Assembly: GCF_001021165.1 (NCBI RefSeq) | Contig: NZ_AZAY01000005.1 | Location: 1 to 64,000, forward strand | DNA: 64,000 bases | Reading direction: 5' to 3' | DNA from: Marinitoga sp. 1197 | GTDB taxonomy: Bacteria > Thermotogota > Thermotogae > Petrotogales > Petrotogaceae | Made by a program: the position numbers and the translations under genes | In this document: piece after piece, positions 24,087-32,052 of the stretch | Numbering within the stretch: the stretch's first letter is position 1 | Layout: every line of letters begins with the position of its first letter | The notes under the pieces: model-generated | The model's input: only the letters and a program-made list of their open reading frames with translations | What the model was told of the DNA's origin: nothing | Databases searched by the model: none

Positions 24087-24192
24087 TCGTAACACTATTT
24101 TTACATATTTTTAATTGACACCATAGCCAAAACGCGATATAATAACACTGAATAGCGAATGCGCCATATCGTATAAGAAACATAGCGAAAAC
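24072..24192. promoter_or_regulatory. Operator cluster of the immunity region
   Basis: Three 16-bp sites of the form half-site-N4-half-site: TACGCGAATACGCAAT (24072-24087), ATAGCCAAAACGCGAT (24123-24138), ATAGCGAATGCGCCAT (24152-24167). The half-site consensus is about ATNGCG. A further single half-site ATAGCG is at 24182. The middle site fills the spacer of the lytic promoter. Confidence 0.7.
24115..24143 (+). promoter_or_regulatory. Early lytic promoter
   Basis: TTGACA (24115-24120), 17 bp, TATAAT (24138-24143), upstream of the Cro-like and antirepressor genes and overlapped by an operator. Confidence 0.8.
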
Positions 24193-24205
24193 AGGAGGTG
24201 GTTTA

Positions 24206-24418
24206 ATGAATAACTTAAAAAAAATAAGAAACAAAAAAGGATTAACTATTAAAGAACTATCTTTAAAGACGAATTTGGCTGAGTCAACTATTGCGAGAAT
24301 AGAAAATGGTATTTTTAAAAATCCAGGAATTTTAACACTAAAAAAAATAGCCAAAGCACTCGGAACGACTGTGGAAGAACTTTTCGATTTTAATGATAAA
24401 CCATTAGCGAGGAGGTGA
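24206..24418 (+). CDS. Cro-like XRE regulator
   Basis: 70 aa, essentially one HTH domain: LTIKELSLKTNLAESTIARI followed by ENG and LTLKKIAKALGTTVEELF. It is divergent from the second repressor and first in the early operon, the classical Cro position. AGGAGGTGG lies 7 nt upstream. It likely competes for the ATNGCG operators. Confidence 0.82.
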   Translation: MNNLKKIRNKKGLTIKELSLKTNLAESTIARIENGIFKNPGILTLKKIAKALGTTVEELFDFNDKPLARR

Positions 24419-24422
24419 TGCA

Positions 24423-25145
24423 ATGAGAGAACTTATTCCTATAAGCGAAAAAATTTTTGGTGAAGAAAAAATTCAAACAGTAAATGCGAGAGAATTACAC
24501 AAAAAGTTGAAGGTTGGAAGGGATTTTAGTACATGGATCAAACAAAGAATAGAAAAGTATTCATTTGTTGAAGGTGTTGATTACGTTTTAACGCTCACCA
24601 AAATCGGGGAACGTCAAAATGTATTAAAAAAAGAATATTACATTTCACTAGACATGGCAAAAGAATTATGTATGGTTGAAAATAACGAATTAGGAAGAAT
24701 GTTCAGAAAATATTTTATTGAAGTTGAAAAGCGATATAAAAAAATACAAACACCAAAACTACCGCAAAATTATCTTGAAGCATTAAAAGAATTAGTAAGA
24801 GTAGAGGAAGAACGTCAAGCTCTTGAAGCAGAAAATAAGCAAATGAAACCCAAAGCAGAAGCATTTGATGATTTGATTTCAACAGAAGGCAAATACACAA
24901 TGTCAGAAGTTGCAAAATTATTAAACTGGGGACGAAACAGATTATTTAAGTTTTTAAGAATGCAAGGAATTTTAAGAAACAACAACGAGCCTTATCAAGA
25001 ATATGTAGATAGAGGATATTTTAAATTAAGAACATATACAATTAAACACACAGATTTTGAAGAAGTAAAAGTCCAAACTTTAGTTACACCAAAAGGTCTT
25101 GAGTGGATCAGAAAAATTTTAAAAAGAGAAATTGAATTTATATAA
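24423..25145 (+). CDS. Phage antirepressor (AntA/AntB N-terminus, KilAC C-terminus)
   Basis: 240 aa. Residues 15-100 resemble the AntA/AntB domain (VNARELHKKLKVGRDFSTWI, YYISLDMAKELCMVE). A coiled coil follows (about 120-145). The C-terminal KilAC/ANT-like domain reads YTMSEVAKLLNWGRNRLFKF, EWIRKILKR. Such proteins bind and disable repressors to favour lytic growth. It starts 4 bp after the Cro-like stop with GGAGGTG. A nut-like site follows its stop. Confidence 0.82.
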   Translation: MRELIPISEKIFGEEKIQTVNARELHKKLKVGRDFSTWIKQRIEKYSFVEGVDYVLTLTKIGERQNVLKKEYYISLDMAKELCMVENNELGRMFRKYFIEVEKRYKKIQTPKLPQNYLEALKELVRVEEERQALEAENKQMKPKAEAFDDLISTEGKYTMSEVAKLLNWGRNRLFKFLRMQGILRNNNEPYQEYVDRGYFKLRTYTIKHTDFEEVKVQTLVTPKGLEWIRKILKREIEFI

Positions 25146-25152
25146 GCCCAAA

Positions 25153-25196
25153 AGCTCTTTGGAAAGTGAATAAAAAAAAGGTTGCACAAGGCAACC
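25153..25196 (+). promoter_or_regulatory. nut-like site 1: boxA plus small hairpin
   Basis: AGCTCTTTGGAAAGTGAATA (25153-25172) resembles bacterial boxA (GCTCTTTGAAAA in rRNA leaders). After an A run comes the hairpin GGTTGC-ACAAG-GCAACC, 6 bp with a 5-nt loop, where lambda has boxB. No T run follows, so it is not a terminator. Almost the same sequence recurs at 27054-27094. Confidence 0.55.
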
Positions 25197-25246
25197 GTTG
25201 AAAAACTACTTTGTTAATATTTTTAATATTTTCTTAAACTTTTTAA

Positions 25247-25438
25247 TTAATTATGATTTTCATCAAATTTAAAATGCATAATAGCTCCACAATTATTACA
25301 AATAGCTATTTTAACTTTGATACCTTCCATAGGTTTAACTAGTTCACCTTTTTTTTGATTATCAATGGGTATCAAAAAGTCTCCGTTTTGAATTTCTAAA
25401 TCACCATTTTTACAAATTGGACATTTATAAATTTGCAT
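25247..25438 (-). CDS. Small zinc-ribbon protein
   Basis: 63 aa with CPIC near residue 5 and CNNC near residue 48, each followed by hydrophobic strands: a zinc-ribbon fold. The acidic linker between the halves is unusual. GGAGG lies 9 nt upstream of the ATG. It is downstream of the 25480 gene on the minus strand. Role unknown. Confidence 0.6.
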   Translation of the reverse strand: MQIYKCPICKNGDLEIQNGDFLIPIDNQKKGELVKPMEGIKVKIAICNNCGAIMHFKFDENHN

Positions 25439-25479
25439 AAAAAAAATACCTCCTTAATAATTTGTTTGAAAAATTAAGA

Positions 25480-26202
25480 TTAAAATTCTAATTCATCAAA
25501 ACCATTAAATTCTTCGGCTATTGAAATGATACGTTGAACTTTTTCTTTTTTAGCTCTATCTAGAACACTAATAGCAAAGTATTTAGCATTCATTTTTACT
25601 TTATTGAATAGCTTTTTGGTTCCAATGTTATGTACAAGCATTTCTTGAGAAATATGGTAAACATAAAAACCATCATATTTAAGGTTGTTTTCTTTTATTA
25701 ATTCTGTACCAATAGCATACAAAGCTTTTACGTGATCCGACTTCCAAATTTTTTTTGAAGATGGAATGGTATATAGTAAATATTTTTTATTTTTGTTTTT
25801 TAATACAAAATGTGGAGTTAATTTAATACATACGCCTTTTTCATAATCATTTCCATATTCAAACAGAATTTTCAATGTATTTCCTTTATATAAGAACAAC
25901 TTATTTTCCCACTTTTTTGATTTAAGAAAATTTGCAAATTTAGTAAAAGTTTCTATATTTTTGTTTTTCCAATCAATATACTTGTGATTAATATAATTAG
26001 CTGAATTTAGAAAATCATATATTTCAGATTCTTGGATTCCATTAATCATCTTTTCAACAGAATCAAAAAAAACTGAATAAGCACGTGGAGCAAATTTAAC
26101 TCCTTCTTTAAATTTTTTATATAGTTTTTCATAACTGGTAACAGGTTCATTAACTAATTTAGCAATTAAACTAGCTGAAATATTATGAACACTTTTTTCC
26201 AT
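25480..26202 (-). CDS. Unrecognised 240-aa protein in an inserted minus-strand cassette
   Basis: Soluble, basic. A helical N-terminal half (residues 1-85), then strands LFLYKGNTLKILFEYG, VCIKLTPHFVLKN, KYLLYTIPS, followed by helices. No catalytic motif recognised. ATG at 26202 has GGGG 9 nt upstream. It lies between a zinc-ribbon gene and an XRE repressor, all within a 1.9-kb cassette bounded by the two nut-like repeats. Co-expression with the repressor suggests a lysogen-active cargo gene. Confidence 0.55.
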   Translation of the reverse strand: MEKSVHNISASLIAKLVNEPVTSYEKLYKKFKEGVKFAPRAYSVFFDSVEKMINGIQESEIYDFLNSANYINHKYIDWKNKNIETFTKFANFLKSKKWENKLFLYKGNTLKILFEYGNDYEKGVCIKLTPHFVLKNKNKKYLLYTIPSSKKIWKSDHVKALYAIGTELIKENNLKYDGFYVYHISQEMLVHNIGTKKLFNKVKMNAKYFAISVLDRAKKEKVQRIISIAEEFNGFDELEF

Positions 26203-26275
26203 AAAAATCATCCCCTTTATATGATTTTTGCCATTAAGGCATTATTGTCCCCCGATTAAATTTTCAAAAAATAAT

Positions 26276-26614
26276 TTACTCAAAATCCTTAATTTTTTTA
26301 GAAATATCGATTAATTCATTACCGATAATTTCTAATTTTTCAGAAAGTTTCAATGATTTCAATTCATCGATTTTTGTAATTTGTTCTTTGACAAAGTCTG
26401 GTAGTTCATTATTTTTATTAGACAAACCAGTTAAATAATCCAATGAAACATTAAAGTATTTAGCCAATTTTTCTAAGGCGGTTAGAGTAGGTTCTCTTTG
26501 CCCAGCTTCATATAAAGAAACAGCGGCAGAAGAAAAATTAAGATCACGAGCTAACTGCCTTTGAGAAATTCCTTTTTCTTCTCTAAGTTGTTTTAGTCGT
26601 TCAGAGAAACACAT
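26276..26614 (-). CDS. XRE repressor of a second small switch
   Basis: 112 aa: HTH at residues 5-60 (ISQRQLARDLNFSSAAVSLY), then a helical dimerisation tail. It has no S24 domain, so it is not cleaved in an SOS response. It faces another XRE gene (26770) across a perfect palindrome and two promoters, the layout of a complete miniature genetic switch. Confidence 0.8.
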   Translation of the reverse strand: MCFSERLKQLREEKGISQRQLARDLNFSSAAVSLYEAGQREPTLTALEKLAKYFNVSLDYLTGLSNKNNELPDFVKEQITKIDELKSLKLSEKLEIIGNELIDISKKIKDFE

Positions 26615-26642
26615 ATTTTCACCTCATTATTTTACTATTGTA

Positions 26643-26671
26643 ATCATATCAAAAGCATTTTAAAAAGTCAA
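26643..26671 (-). promoter_or_regulatory. Promoter of the 112-aa repressor
   Basis: Minus strand: TTGACT (26671-26666), 17 bp, TATGAT (26648-26643). Confidence 0.6.
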
Positions 26672-26673
26672 TA

Positions 26674-26689
26674 GTTTCTTAAAAGAAAC
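26674..26689. promoter_or_regulatory. Operator palindrome
   Basis: GTTTCTT-AA-AAGAAAC, a perfect 7-2-7 inverted repeat between the divergent promoters. A further half-site AAGAAAC is at about 26740, just past the plus-strand -10 box. Confidence 0.7.
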
Positions 26690-26704
26690 GTTACTTATTT
26701 TTAA

Positions 26705-26733
26705 TTGATAACTTTTGTAAAATATGATATGAT
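26705..26733 (+). promoter_or_regulatory. Promoter of the small Cro-like gene
   Basis: TTGATA (26705-26710), 17 bp, TATGAT (26728-26733). Confidence 0.6.
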
Positions 26734-26769
26734 AACTATAAGAAACGAAAAAGAAAGGTGGTGATTCTG

Positions 26770-26979
26770 TTGAGAAACAATTTGAAATATTATAGAGAAT
26801 TAAGAGGATTAACAACAAGAGAATTAGCTAAACGTTCAAGAGTTTCTCAAGCTCACATTGTTTTTATAGAACAAGAAAAAAGAGCCCCAACAATACCAAT
26901 AGCAAGAAGAATAGCAAAAGCTTTAGACTGCGAATTAGACGAAATATTCCCAGAAGAATATGAACATTTAAAAATATAA
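26770..26979 (+). CDS. Small XRE regulator (Cro-like) of the second switch
   Basis: 69 aa starting with TTG at 26770, chosen because AAAGGTGGTG lies at the right distance; the frame is open 12 nt further. HTH: LTTRELAKRSRVSQAHIVFI, then EQEKRAPTIPIARRIAKAL and ELDEIFP. It belongs to the short XRE proteins common in Cro positions. Confidence 0.75.
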   Translation: MRNNLKYYRELRGLTTRELAKRSRVSQAHIVFIEQEKRAPTIPIARRIAKALDCELDEIFPEEYEHLKI

Positions 26980-27053
26980 GTTTTTAAGTTTCTATCTTTT
27001 TCAGAGAAGAACTCTTCGAATTTAGTATAACAGAACAGAAGTAAAATGATGCA

Positions 27054-27094
27054 GGTTCTTTGGAAAGTGAATAAAAAGGTTGCACAAGGCAACC
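27054..27094 (+). promoter_or_regulatory. nut-like site 2: boxA plus small hairpin
   Basis: GGTTCTTTGGAAAGTGAATA then GGTTGC-ACAAG-GCAACC, nearly the same as 25153-25196. It follows the small Cro-like gene. The two copies bound a 1.9-kb cassette. Confidence 0.55.
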
Positions 27095-27122
27095 TTGAAA
27101 TATTAAAAGTTTATTTTTTATA

Positions 27123-27455
27123 TTATTTAATTAAGCTTAATATAAAGCTTATTATTGGCCAAGTTATGCCTCCGATAATAGCGCTAAGAATAGAAATCTT
27201 TAAAGTAAAATTTCTATTTTTATCATTTTGAGTATTGACTATTATTTCAGTAATTTTGTTTTCAAGATTTTTAAATTTTTCTGCAAATAATTTATTTATA
27301 TATTGAATCTCTTTATCAAGAATTTCTTTTATATGGCTTATTTCATTTTTAATATATGTTTCAACAGGAATTTTTAAAGTTGTTTGATTTTCTTCCTCTA
27401 TACTATAGTTTGGGGCTCCCCCGTTTGTTGTGTCGTTATAATCATTCGAATACAT
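27123..27455 (-). CDS. Membrane-anchored coiled-coil protein
   Basis: 110 aa. A polar N-terminus (1-40), a probable coiled coil (about 42-80), then one hydrophobic segment (SILSAIIGGITWPIISFIL, about 87-105) at the end, as in tail-anchored proteins. It follows the 27460 gene by 4 bp on the minus strand. It may be an exclusion-type cargo protein; no family is recognised. Confidence 0.55.
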   Translation of the reverse strand: MYSNDYNDTTNGGAPNYSIEEENQTTLKIPVETYIKNEISHIKEILDKEIQYINKLFAEKFKNLENKITEIIVNTQNDKNRNFTLKISILSAIIGGITWPIISFILSLIK

Positions 27456-27459
27456 ACTA

Positions 27460-28155
27460 TCACCCTAATTTCTCTACTAACTCAGTAGTTATTTTATCAA
27501 ATAATTCAAATACACCATTAATCTCAGATTTAAAATCAGTAGTTTTAGAATCTTTATTATCATTTCTAAAAATAATACAATCTATATCTATTACAACACC
27601 TTCATCAGGCAAATCGTCTCGTTTGTTATTTTCATTTTGTTTTCCATAATACATCTGAATGTTTTGAGTTAATCTATAGTTAGTTTTGTATTTTTCATTA
27701 ACATATTTCCATTGTAATTTTGGAAAGTCTAGATTACCTTTAGCACTTTCTATTTCAAAAGGTATTAATTTAGCAATTTTTTCTCTAATATTTTCAGAAG
27801 AATAAATTAAAGCGATTCTAGTTCCGAAACTTTTGATATTAACTGGATCGGCATGTTTTATGCTTTCAGAAATAATCTTAAATGATTGATTTTTAAATGT
27901 TTCAAAATTATGATTGCTGTCTAATTTACTCATTCTAAACCAAGCTTTAGGAATATGGAAAAGTCCTTCGAATTTTTCATATTTTTTAAAAACAAAACTA
28001 ATTCCACCATCAATAATTTTAAATGGACCAATAGTATCATTCAAATTTGAAATAATTTCTCCAGATTTATCAATTATTCTAGGATTAAACCAGTTCAATT
28101 GAAATACAACATTATCAAAAAACATGCCGTTTTTTTCTAATACTTTAAGATTCAT
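27460..28155 (-). CDS. Unrecognised 231-aa protein, possibly TIGR04255-like
   Basis: An N-terminal NVVFQLNWFNPRI strand and the later repeated strand pattern (KIIDGGISFVFKKY, KSFGTRIALIYS, GVVIDIDCII) loosely recall the TIGR04255 family, whose role is unknown. The ATG at 28155 is set by AAGGGGG 8 nt upstream; the computed frame is longer but begins without a ribosome site. It forms a two-gene minus-strand unit with the membrane protein. Confidence 0.45.
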   Translation of the reverse strand: MNLKVLEKNGMFFDNVVFQLNWFNPRIIDKSGEIISNLNDTIGPFKIIDGGISFVFKKYEKFEGLFHIPKAWFRMSKLDSNHNFETFKNQSFKIISESIKHADPVNIKSFGTRIALIYSSENIREKIAKLIPFEIESAKGNLDFPKLQWKYVNEKYKTNYRLTQNIQMYYGKQNENNKRDDLPDEGVVIDIDCIIFRNDNKDSKTTDFKSEINGVFELFDKITTELVEKLG

Positions 28156-28183
28156 TTTCATTCCCCCTTGGAGGTGATTTTTT

Positions 28184-28417
28184 TTGAAATTGGATGAATT
28201 CTTACAACAATATTTTAACACAAAAATTAAAAAAATTGAAGAATTAAATGAATTTACTCCAGATTTAGTAAAATATATATTCATTGAAGGGTTCAAAGCT
28301 GGTTATTCTTTTGATTTTCACATTACTTTGGATTTAAATAAGGAAATTATTGAAGTAAATTCATTAAAAAAAGAATTGCCAATATTGCTAAAAGAGTTTT
28401 TTGAAGAATGGAGGTGA
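28184..28417 (+). CDS. Small early phage protein (77 aa)
   Basis: Starts with TTG after GGAGGTG (6 nt). Helical, acidic; an aromatic centre (FIEGFKAGYSFDFHITLDL). It opens the plus-strand recombination operon. No family recognised. Confidence 0.5.
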   Translation: MKLDEFLQQYFNTKIKKIEELNEFTPDLVKYIFIEGFKAGYSFDFHITLDLNKEIIEVNSLKKELPILLKEFFEEWR

Positions 28418-28422
28418 CACAA

Positions 28423-28584
28423 ATGGAAACTTCTAAAGAAAAAAATAAAGAGAAATTTATGAGATTAGCGAAAATATTTCTTATTCTAGATGAGGAGGAC
28501 GAGAAAAATGGAAAAATTACACCCACTAGGAGTGTTTCTTTACAAAAACAAGAAAACAAGAGAGTATCTAATTCAAATTGCTAA
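28423..28584 (+). CDS. Small early phage protein (53 aa)
   Basis: METSKEKNKEKFMRLAKIFL..., with GGAGGTG 6 nt upstream and starting 5 bp after the preceding stop. It overlaps the next small frame by 77 bp, so one of the two may be spurious. Confidence 0.4.
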   Translation: METSKEKNKEKFMRLAKIFLILDEEDEKNGKITPTRSVSLQKQENKRVSNSNC

Positions 28585-28684
28585 AAGGAGGGGAGAAAAT
28601 GGGGAAGATAAGAAAAGTAGCGATTCCAAAAGTCCCGGTTGCTTATCTAATCCAAGAAAACACCAACAGTATTGCCAACAGTGA
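28508..28684 (+). CDS. Small early phage frame (58 aa), overlapping its neighbours
   Basis: MEKLHPLGVFLYKNKKTREYL..., with GAGGAGG 8 nt upstream. It overlaps both neighbours heavily; the strong ribosome site is the main support. Confidence 0.35.
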   Translation: MEKLHPLGVFLYKNKKTREYLIQIAKRRGENGEDKKSSDSKSPGCLSNPRKHQQYCQQ

Positions 28685-29060
28685 TTTTATATTAATCGAT
28701 CTTCAAAAATACAATGATCTTGAAGAGAAAGAAAATGAAGCTTTTGAGGTATTGAAAAATATTTTAGAAAACACTAAAGAATATAGTAAGTATGAGATTA
28801 TTGACAGAGTACGGAGAGCTTTAAAAATGTTAAATTTTGTAGACATGAAACAAGATGAAATTATAATAAAAGTTCAACTTAGATCAATTCAAATTAAAAA
28901 AGAAAATAGAAAATCGAATGGGTATCTTCAAATTTATGATATCAAAGGTCCATATCAAAAATGGAAGATAAAAGAAGGAATTAAAAAGTATAAAGAAGAA
29001 CAATCGAGATTAATGAAATTACCCCTAAAAGAAAACGCCCACACCGCGGGAACAGTGTGA
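28599..29060 (+). CDS. Early phage protein (153 aa) of unknown role
   Basis: ATG at 28599 with GGAGGGG 5 nt upstream. The N-terminal part (KVAIPKVPVAYLIQENTNSI) is followed by helices and a basic C-terminus, ending in HTAGTV. It precedes the YqaJ/RecT pair by 77 bp and may be an accessory factor. No family recognised. Confidence 0.6.
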   Translation: MGKIRKVAIPKVPVAYLIQENTNSIANSDFILIDLQKYNDLEEKENEAFEVLKNILENTKEYSKYEIIDRVRRALKMLNFVDMKQDEIIIKVQLRSIQIKKENRKSNGYLQIYDIKGPYQKWKIKEGIKKYKEEQSRLMKLPLKENAHTAGTV

Positions 29061-29137
29061 GCAGTGGATTAAGGGATTAAAAACAATTCCGTTTATATTA
29101 TACCACAAAAAAATAAAAAATAATAGGAGGGAGAAAA

Positions 29138-30076
29138 ATGAAAACTGAAAAACTTTTAAACACAAAAGAAATCAGTTACGAAGAATGGAAGAAGTCAAGA
29201 ATGAAAGGAATTGGTGGATCAGATGCAGCAGCAATTGTTGGATTGAATAGATATAAAAGCCCTTTAAGAGTATATCTTGAAAAGATAGGAGAAGCACCGG
29301 AAGTAGAAGATAATGAAAGAATGTATTGGGGTAGAATTCTTGAAAATTTAGTTGCTAAAGAATTTGAAAAACGAACTGGTAAAAAAGTAAGACGTGTGAA
29401 TGCAATATTACAACATCCGGAATATGATTTTATGATTGCAAATATTGACAGAAGAGTAGTTGGAGAGAATGCGATTTTAGAATGTAAAACAACTTCCCAA
29501 TGGAATGAAAAAGAATGGAAAGATGATGAAGTTCCCCAAGAGTATATAATTCAAGTTCAGCATTATATGGCTGTTACTGGTACAGAAAAAGCATATATAG
29601 CAGTATTAATAGGTGGTAATAAGTTTCTATATAAAGAAATTGAAAGAGACGAGGAATTAATAGATTTACTTATCGAGAAAGAAAAAGAATTTTGGAAAAT
29701 GGTTGAAGATAGAACGCCACCAGTTTTGGATGGGAGTAAAGATGCTGAAGAAATTCTTAAATATATGTATCCGAATGCAATTGAAGGAACAGAAGTAGTA
29801 TTGCCAGATGAAAATGTTGAATTCATTGAAAGAAGAAAAGAACTTGACAAACAAAAGAAAGAATTAGAAAGCAATATTAAAGCAATCGATAACAGGCTTA
29901 AACAATTAATTGGAGAGAATGAAAAAGCAAAATGTGGAACATATATTTTATCTTATAAAAATATAAAATCAAGCAGATTTGATACAAAGAAATTTAAAAA
30001 AGAACATGATGATCTTTATAAAAAATATATAAAAGAAACTTTTTATAGAAAATTCGAAATTAAGGAGGTTAAATAA
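29138..30076 (+). CDS. YqaJ-like viral exonuclease (recombination)
   Basis: 312 aa. YqaJ/lambda-Exo type landmarks: GIGGSDAAAIVGLN (about 25-38), GRILENLVAKEFEKRTG, then the D...E-x-K nuclease core with FMIANIDRRV and AILECKTTS (about 117-126), and QVQHYMAVTG. It would resect double-strand ends 5'-3' to load the annealing protein encoded next. The C-terminal third adds a coiled coil (about 230-275), longer than the minimal family. AGGAGGG precedes the ATG. Confidence 0.9.
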   Translation: MKTEKLLNTKEISYEEWKKSRMKGIGGSDAAAIVGLNRYKSPLRVYLEKIGEAPEVEDNERMYWGRILENLVAKEFEKRTGKKVRRVNAILQHPEYDFMIANIDRRVVGENAILECKTTSQWNEKEWKDDEVPQEYIIQVQHYMAVTGTEKAYIAVLIGGNKFLYKEIERDEELIDLLIEKEKEFWKMVEDRTPPVLDGSKDAEEILKYMYPNAIEGTEVVLPDENVEFIERRKELDKQKKELESNIKAIDNRLKQLIGENEKAKCGTYILSYKNIKSSRFDTKKFKKEHDDLYKKYIKETFYRKFEIKEVK

Positions 30077-30077
30077 T

Positions 30078-30959
30078 ATGGCAAATACAAAACAAATTAA
30101 AGATAAATTAAAAAATGGAAATAATAAAGCAATTTCCCCTATACAAAAAAATTATGTATCAATAGAAGATTATTTAAGAAAGCATTCAAAAGAACTTCAA
30201 CAAGCTTTACCAAAACATATGGATTCAGAAAGATTAGCCCGAGTTGCTTTAACTACAATGAGACAAAATCCTAAGCTTTTACAATGTTCCTTACCTTCAT
30301 TAGTTGGTGCTATTCTTCAGGCGGCACAATTAGGATTAGAGCCAAATGTTCTAGGACATGCTTATTTTATTCCTTATTATTCTTCAAAGACAAGATCATA
30401 TGAAGTGCAATTTCAAATTGGATATAAAGGACTGCTTGAATTAGTAAGAAGAACAGGAGAAATTGAAACGATACAAGCACATGAGGTTTGCGAAAATGAT
30501 GAGTTTGAATATGAGTATGGAATAAATTTAACTTTAAAACACAAGCCAGCATTGAAAAACAGAGGAGAAGCTTATGCATATTATGCTGTAGCAAAGTATA
30601 AGACAGGCGAATATGATTTTCTGGTTATGGGAAAGGAAGATATTGAAAAAATAAGAAAAAGAAGCAAATCTCCAAATAATGGACCATGGGTTACGGATTA
30701 TGATGCGATGGCTAAAAAAACAGTAATTAAGCAATTATGTAAATATTTACCATTAAGTATCGAAATACAAAAAGCCATAACTGCTGATGAAACTACAAAA
30801 AGAGAAATAGCAGAAGATATAGCTTTAGAAATTCCAGATGAAACTGATTGGGAAACTCCAGTTCTTGTTGAAGATATTGGAACTGAAAATAACGAAGCAA
30901 CTGAAAATAACGAAACTGAATTGGATAATAAAAAAGTATTAAAGGTTTTTGAAGAATAG
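30078..30959 (+). CDS. recT: RecT-family single-strand annealing protein
   Basis: 293 aa, starting 2 bp after the exonuclease gene with GGAGG upstream. Typical RecT features: ERLARVALTTMRQNPKLLQC, SLVGAILQAAQLGLEPN, GHAYFIPY...QIGYKGLLELVRRTGEIETIQAH and the AKKTVIKQLCKYLPLS helix. An acidic tail rich in Asn/Glu/Thr follows. Together the pair performs homologous annealing during phage replication. Confidence 0.92.
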   Translation: MANTKQIKDKLKNGNNKAISPIQKNYVSIEDYLRKHSKELQQALPKHMDSERLARVALTTMRQNPKLLQCSLPSLVGAILQAAQLGLEPNVLGHAYFIPYYSSKTRSYEVQFQIGYKGLLELVRRTGEIETIQAHEVCENDEFEYEYGINLTLKHKPALKNRGEAYAYYAVAKYKTGEYDFLVMGKEDIEKIRKRSKSPNNGPWVTDYDAMAKKTVIKQLCKYLPLSIEIQKAITADETTKREIAEDIALEIPDETDWETPVLVEDIGTENNEATENNETELDNKKVLKVFEE

Positions 30960-30973
30960 CTAGGAGATTTCCC

Positions 30974-31207
30974 CTAGCCATTACACAGCTTTTTTATCAT
31001 AGAAATAATGTAGTCTTCTTCCCCAATTTGTTTTAAATAAGAAATATTATCTGAAAGACTGAAATGTTTTAAAACAGGAGTGTTTAAATATAATTCTTCC
31101 AAATAATTTTGACATTCATTAACAATATTTCCTTTTTTCTCAACATTGGCTTTTTGAAAATAATAATCTGTCAGAAAAGAAATAAACACTCTTTTTTCAA
31201 TTACCAT
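30974..31207 (-). CDS. Small minus-strand protein (77 aa)
   Basis: ATG at 31207 after AAGGAG. MVIEKRVFISFLTDYYF..., helical, ends in MIKKLCNG. It is downstream of the 36-aa basic protein on the same strand, in an inverted insert within the early region. No family recognised. A GC-rich hairpin (GCTAGG...CCTAGC, 30958-30980) lies at its end, shared with the convergent recT. Confidence 0.5.
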   Translation of the reverse strand: MVIEKRVFISFLTDYYFQKANVEKKGNIVNECQNYLEELYLNTPVLKHFSLSDNISYLKQIGEEDYIISMIKKLCNG

Positions 31208-31268
31208 AATATCTTCTCCTTTCAGTGTATTAAGTTGGTGGGATAAAATGTTGGGAGTGCAGGATGTA

Positions 31269-31379
31269 TTAATTAGGAGTAGAACGTCTATGACCACGTA
31301 CTTTTTCAATTTTACCATTTTTTTTACGGGTATAAGATTTAACTGGAACTATCTTTTTCCCTTTATTTGTTTTGGCCAT
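31269..31379 (-). CDS. Very small basic protein (36 aa)
   Basis: AAAGGAGGTGA lies 5 nt upstream of ATG at 31379. MAKTNKGKKIVPVKSYTRKK then VRGHRRSTPN: extremely basic. The Y-T-R-K...V-R-G-H-x-R-S-x-P-N pattern resembles short basic proteins seen in other phages and archaea, of unknown role; nucleic-acid binding is likely from composition. Confidence 0.55.
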   Translation of the reverse strand: MAKTNKGKKIVPVKSYTRKKNGKIEKVRGHRRSTPN

Positions 31380-31526
31380 TATATCACCTCCTTTCATTGA
31401 AAATTAAATAAATTTTAGAATTATATCTGCACTCCCAATTTTATTATACCACTACATATAGTAGTATTGTGTAAAAAAACATACCATATATCGTTAATAA
31501 ATTGTAAATATTATGAGGTGAATGTT

Positions 31527-31715
31527 ATGTTTTCTGAAAACATAAAAAAATTAAGGGAATCAGAAGGATTGACGCAAAAAGATTTAGCAAAAAAAATTGG
31601 AGTAACTTATCAAACTATTGGGCATTGGGAAACAGGAAGAAGAAAACCAACATTTGATAAACTGATTAAACTTGCAAAAATTTTAGAAATTTCTGTAGAT
31701 GAGTTGATTAAATAA
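31527..31715 (+). CDS. Small XRE regulator
   Basis: 62 aa, an XRE domain: LTQKDLAKKIGVTYQTIGHW, ETGRRKPTFDKLIKLAKIL. ATG at 31527 with GAGGTGA upstream. It faces the 36-aa basic gene; ACTAC-ATATA-GTAGT at about 31449-31463 may be its operator. It is the fourth small DNA-binding regulator in the early region. Confidence 0.7.
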   Translation: MFSENIKKLRESEGLTQKDLAKKIGVTYQTIGHWETGRRKPTFDKLIKLAKILEISVDELIK

Positions 31716-31737
31716 AAAAAATGAAAGGAGTGAGATA

Positions 31738-32046
31738 ATGACCAAAGATAATTTTGAAAAAATAATAAATAGATTTATGGCAATGAGAAGAAAATTAAAT
31801 TTGGAAATAGAAACTCTTGTCGTATTTTCTTATGTTGAATATAACATTTATGAAACATGGCTAAAAACTGGAAAATTAGAATGTGTAATATCTTCAACTT
31901 CTTTGCGCGAAATAGTTAGGAATAAGGAAAAGCTTGAATTAATCAAAAGGACTCTAAGAGAAAAAGGTTTTATTGATTATATTGAGACTTCAAATTATTC
32001 AACTTTTTATGAATTTGGTCCTGTATTTAAAGATTTAATTGATTAA
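31738..32046 (+). CDS. Unrecognised 102-aa early protein, possibly winged helix
   Basis: ATG with AGGAGTGA upstream. Helices followed by LREKGFIDYIETSNYSTFYEFGP, the recognition-helix-plus-wing look of replication or regulation winged helices. It directly precedes boxA-like site 3 and the initiator gene. Confidence 0.5.
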   Translation: MTKDNFEKIINRFMAMRRKLNLEIETLVVFSYVEYNIYETWLKTGKLECVISSTSLREIVRNKEKLELIKRTLREKGFIDYIETSNYSTFYEFGPVFKDLID

Positions 32047-32052
32047 AAAGAA

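Noticed and set aside
25180-25196. The GGTTGC/GCAACC hairpins as terminators
   Set aside because: Neither copy is followed by a T run, and both follow a boxA-like string at similar distance.
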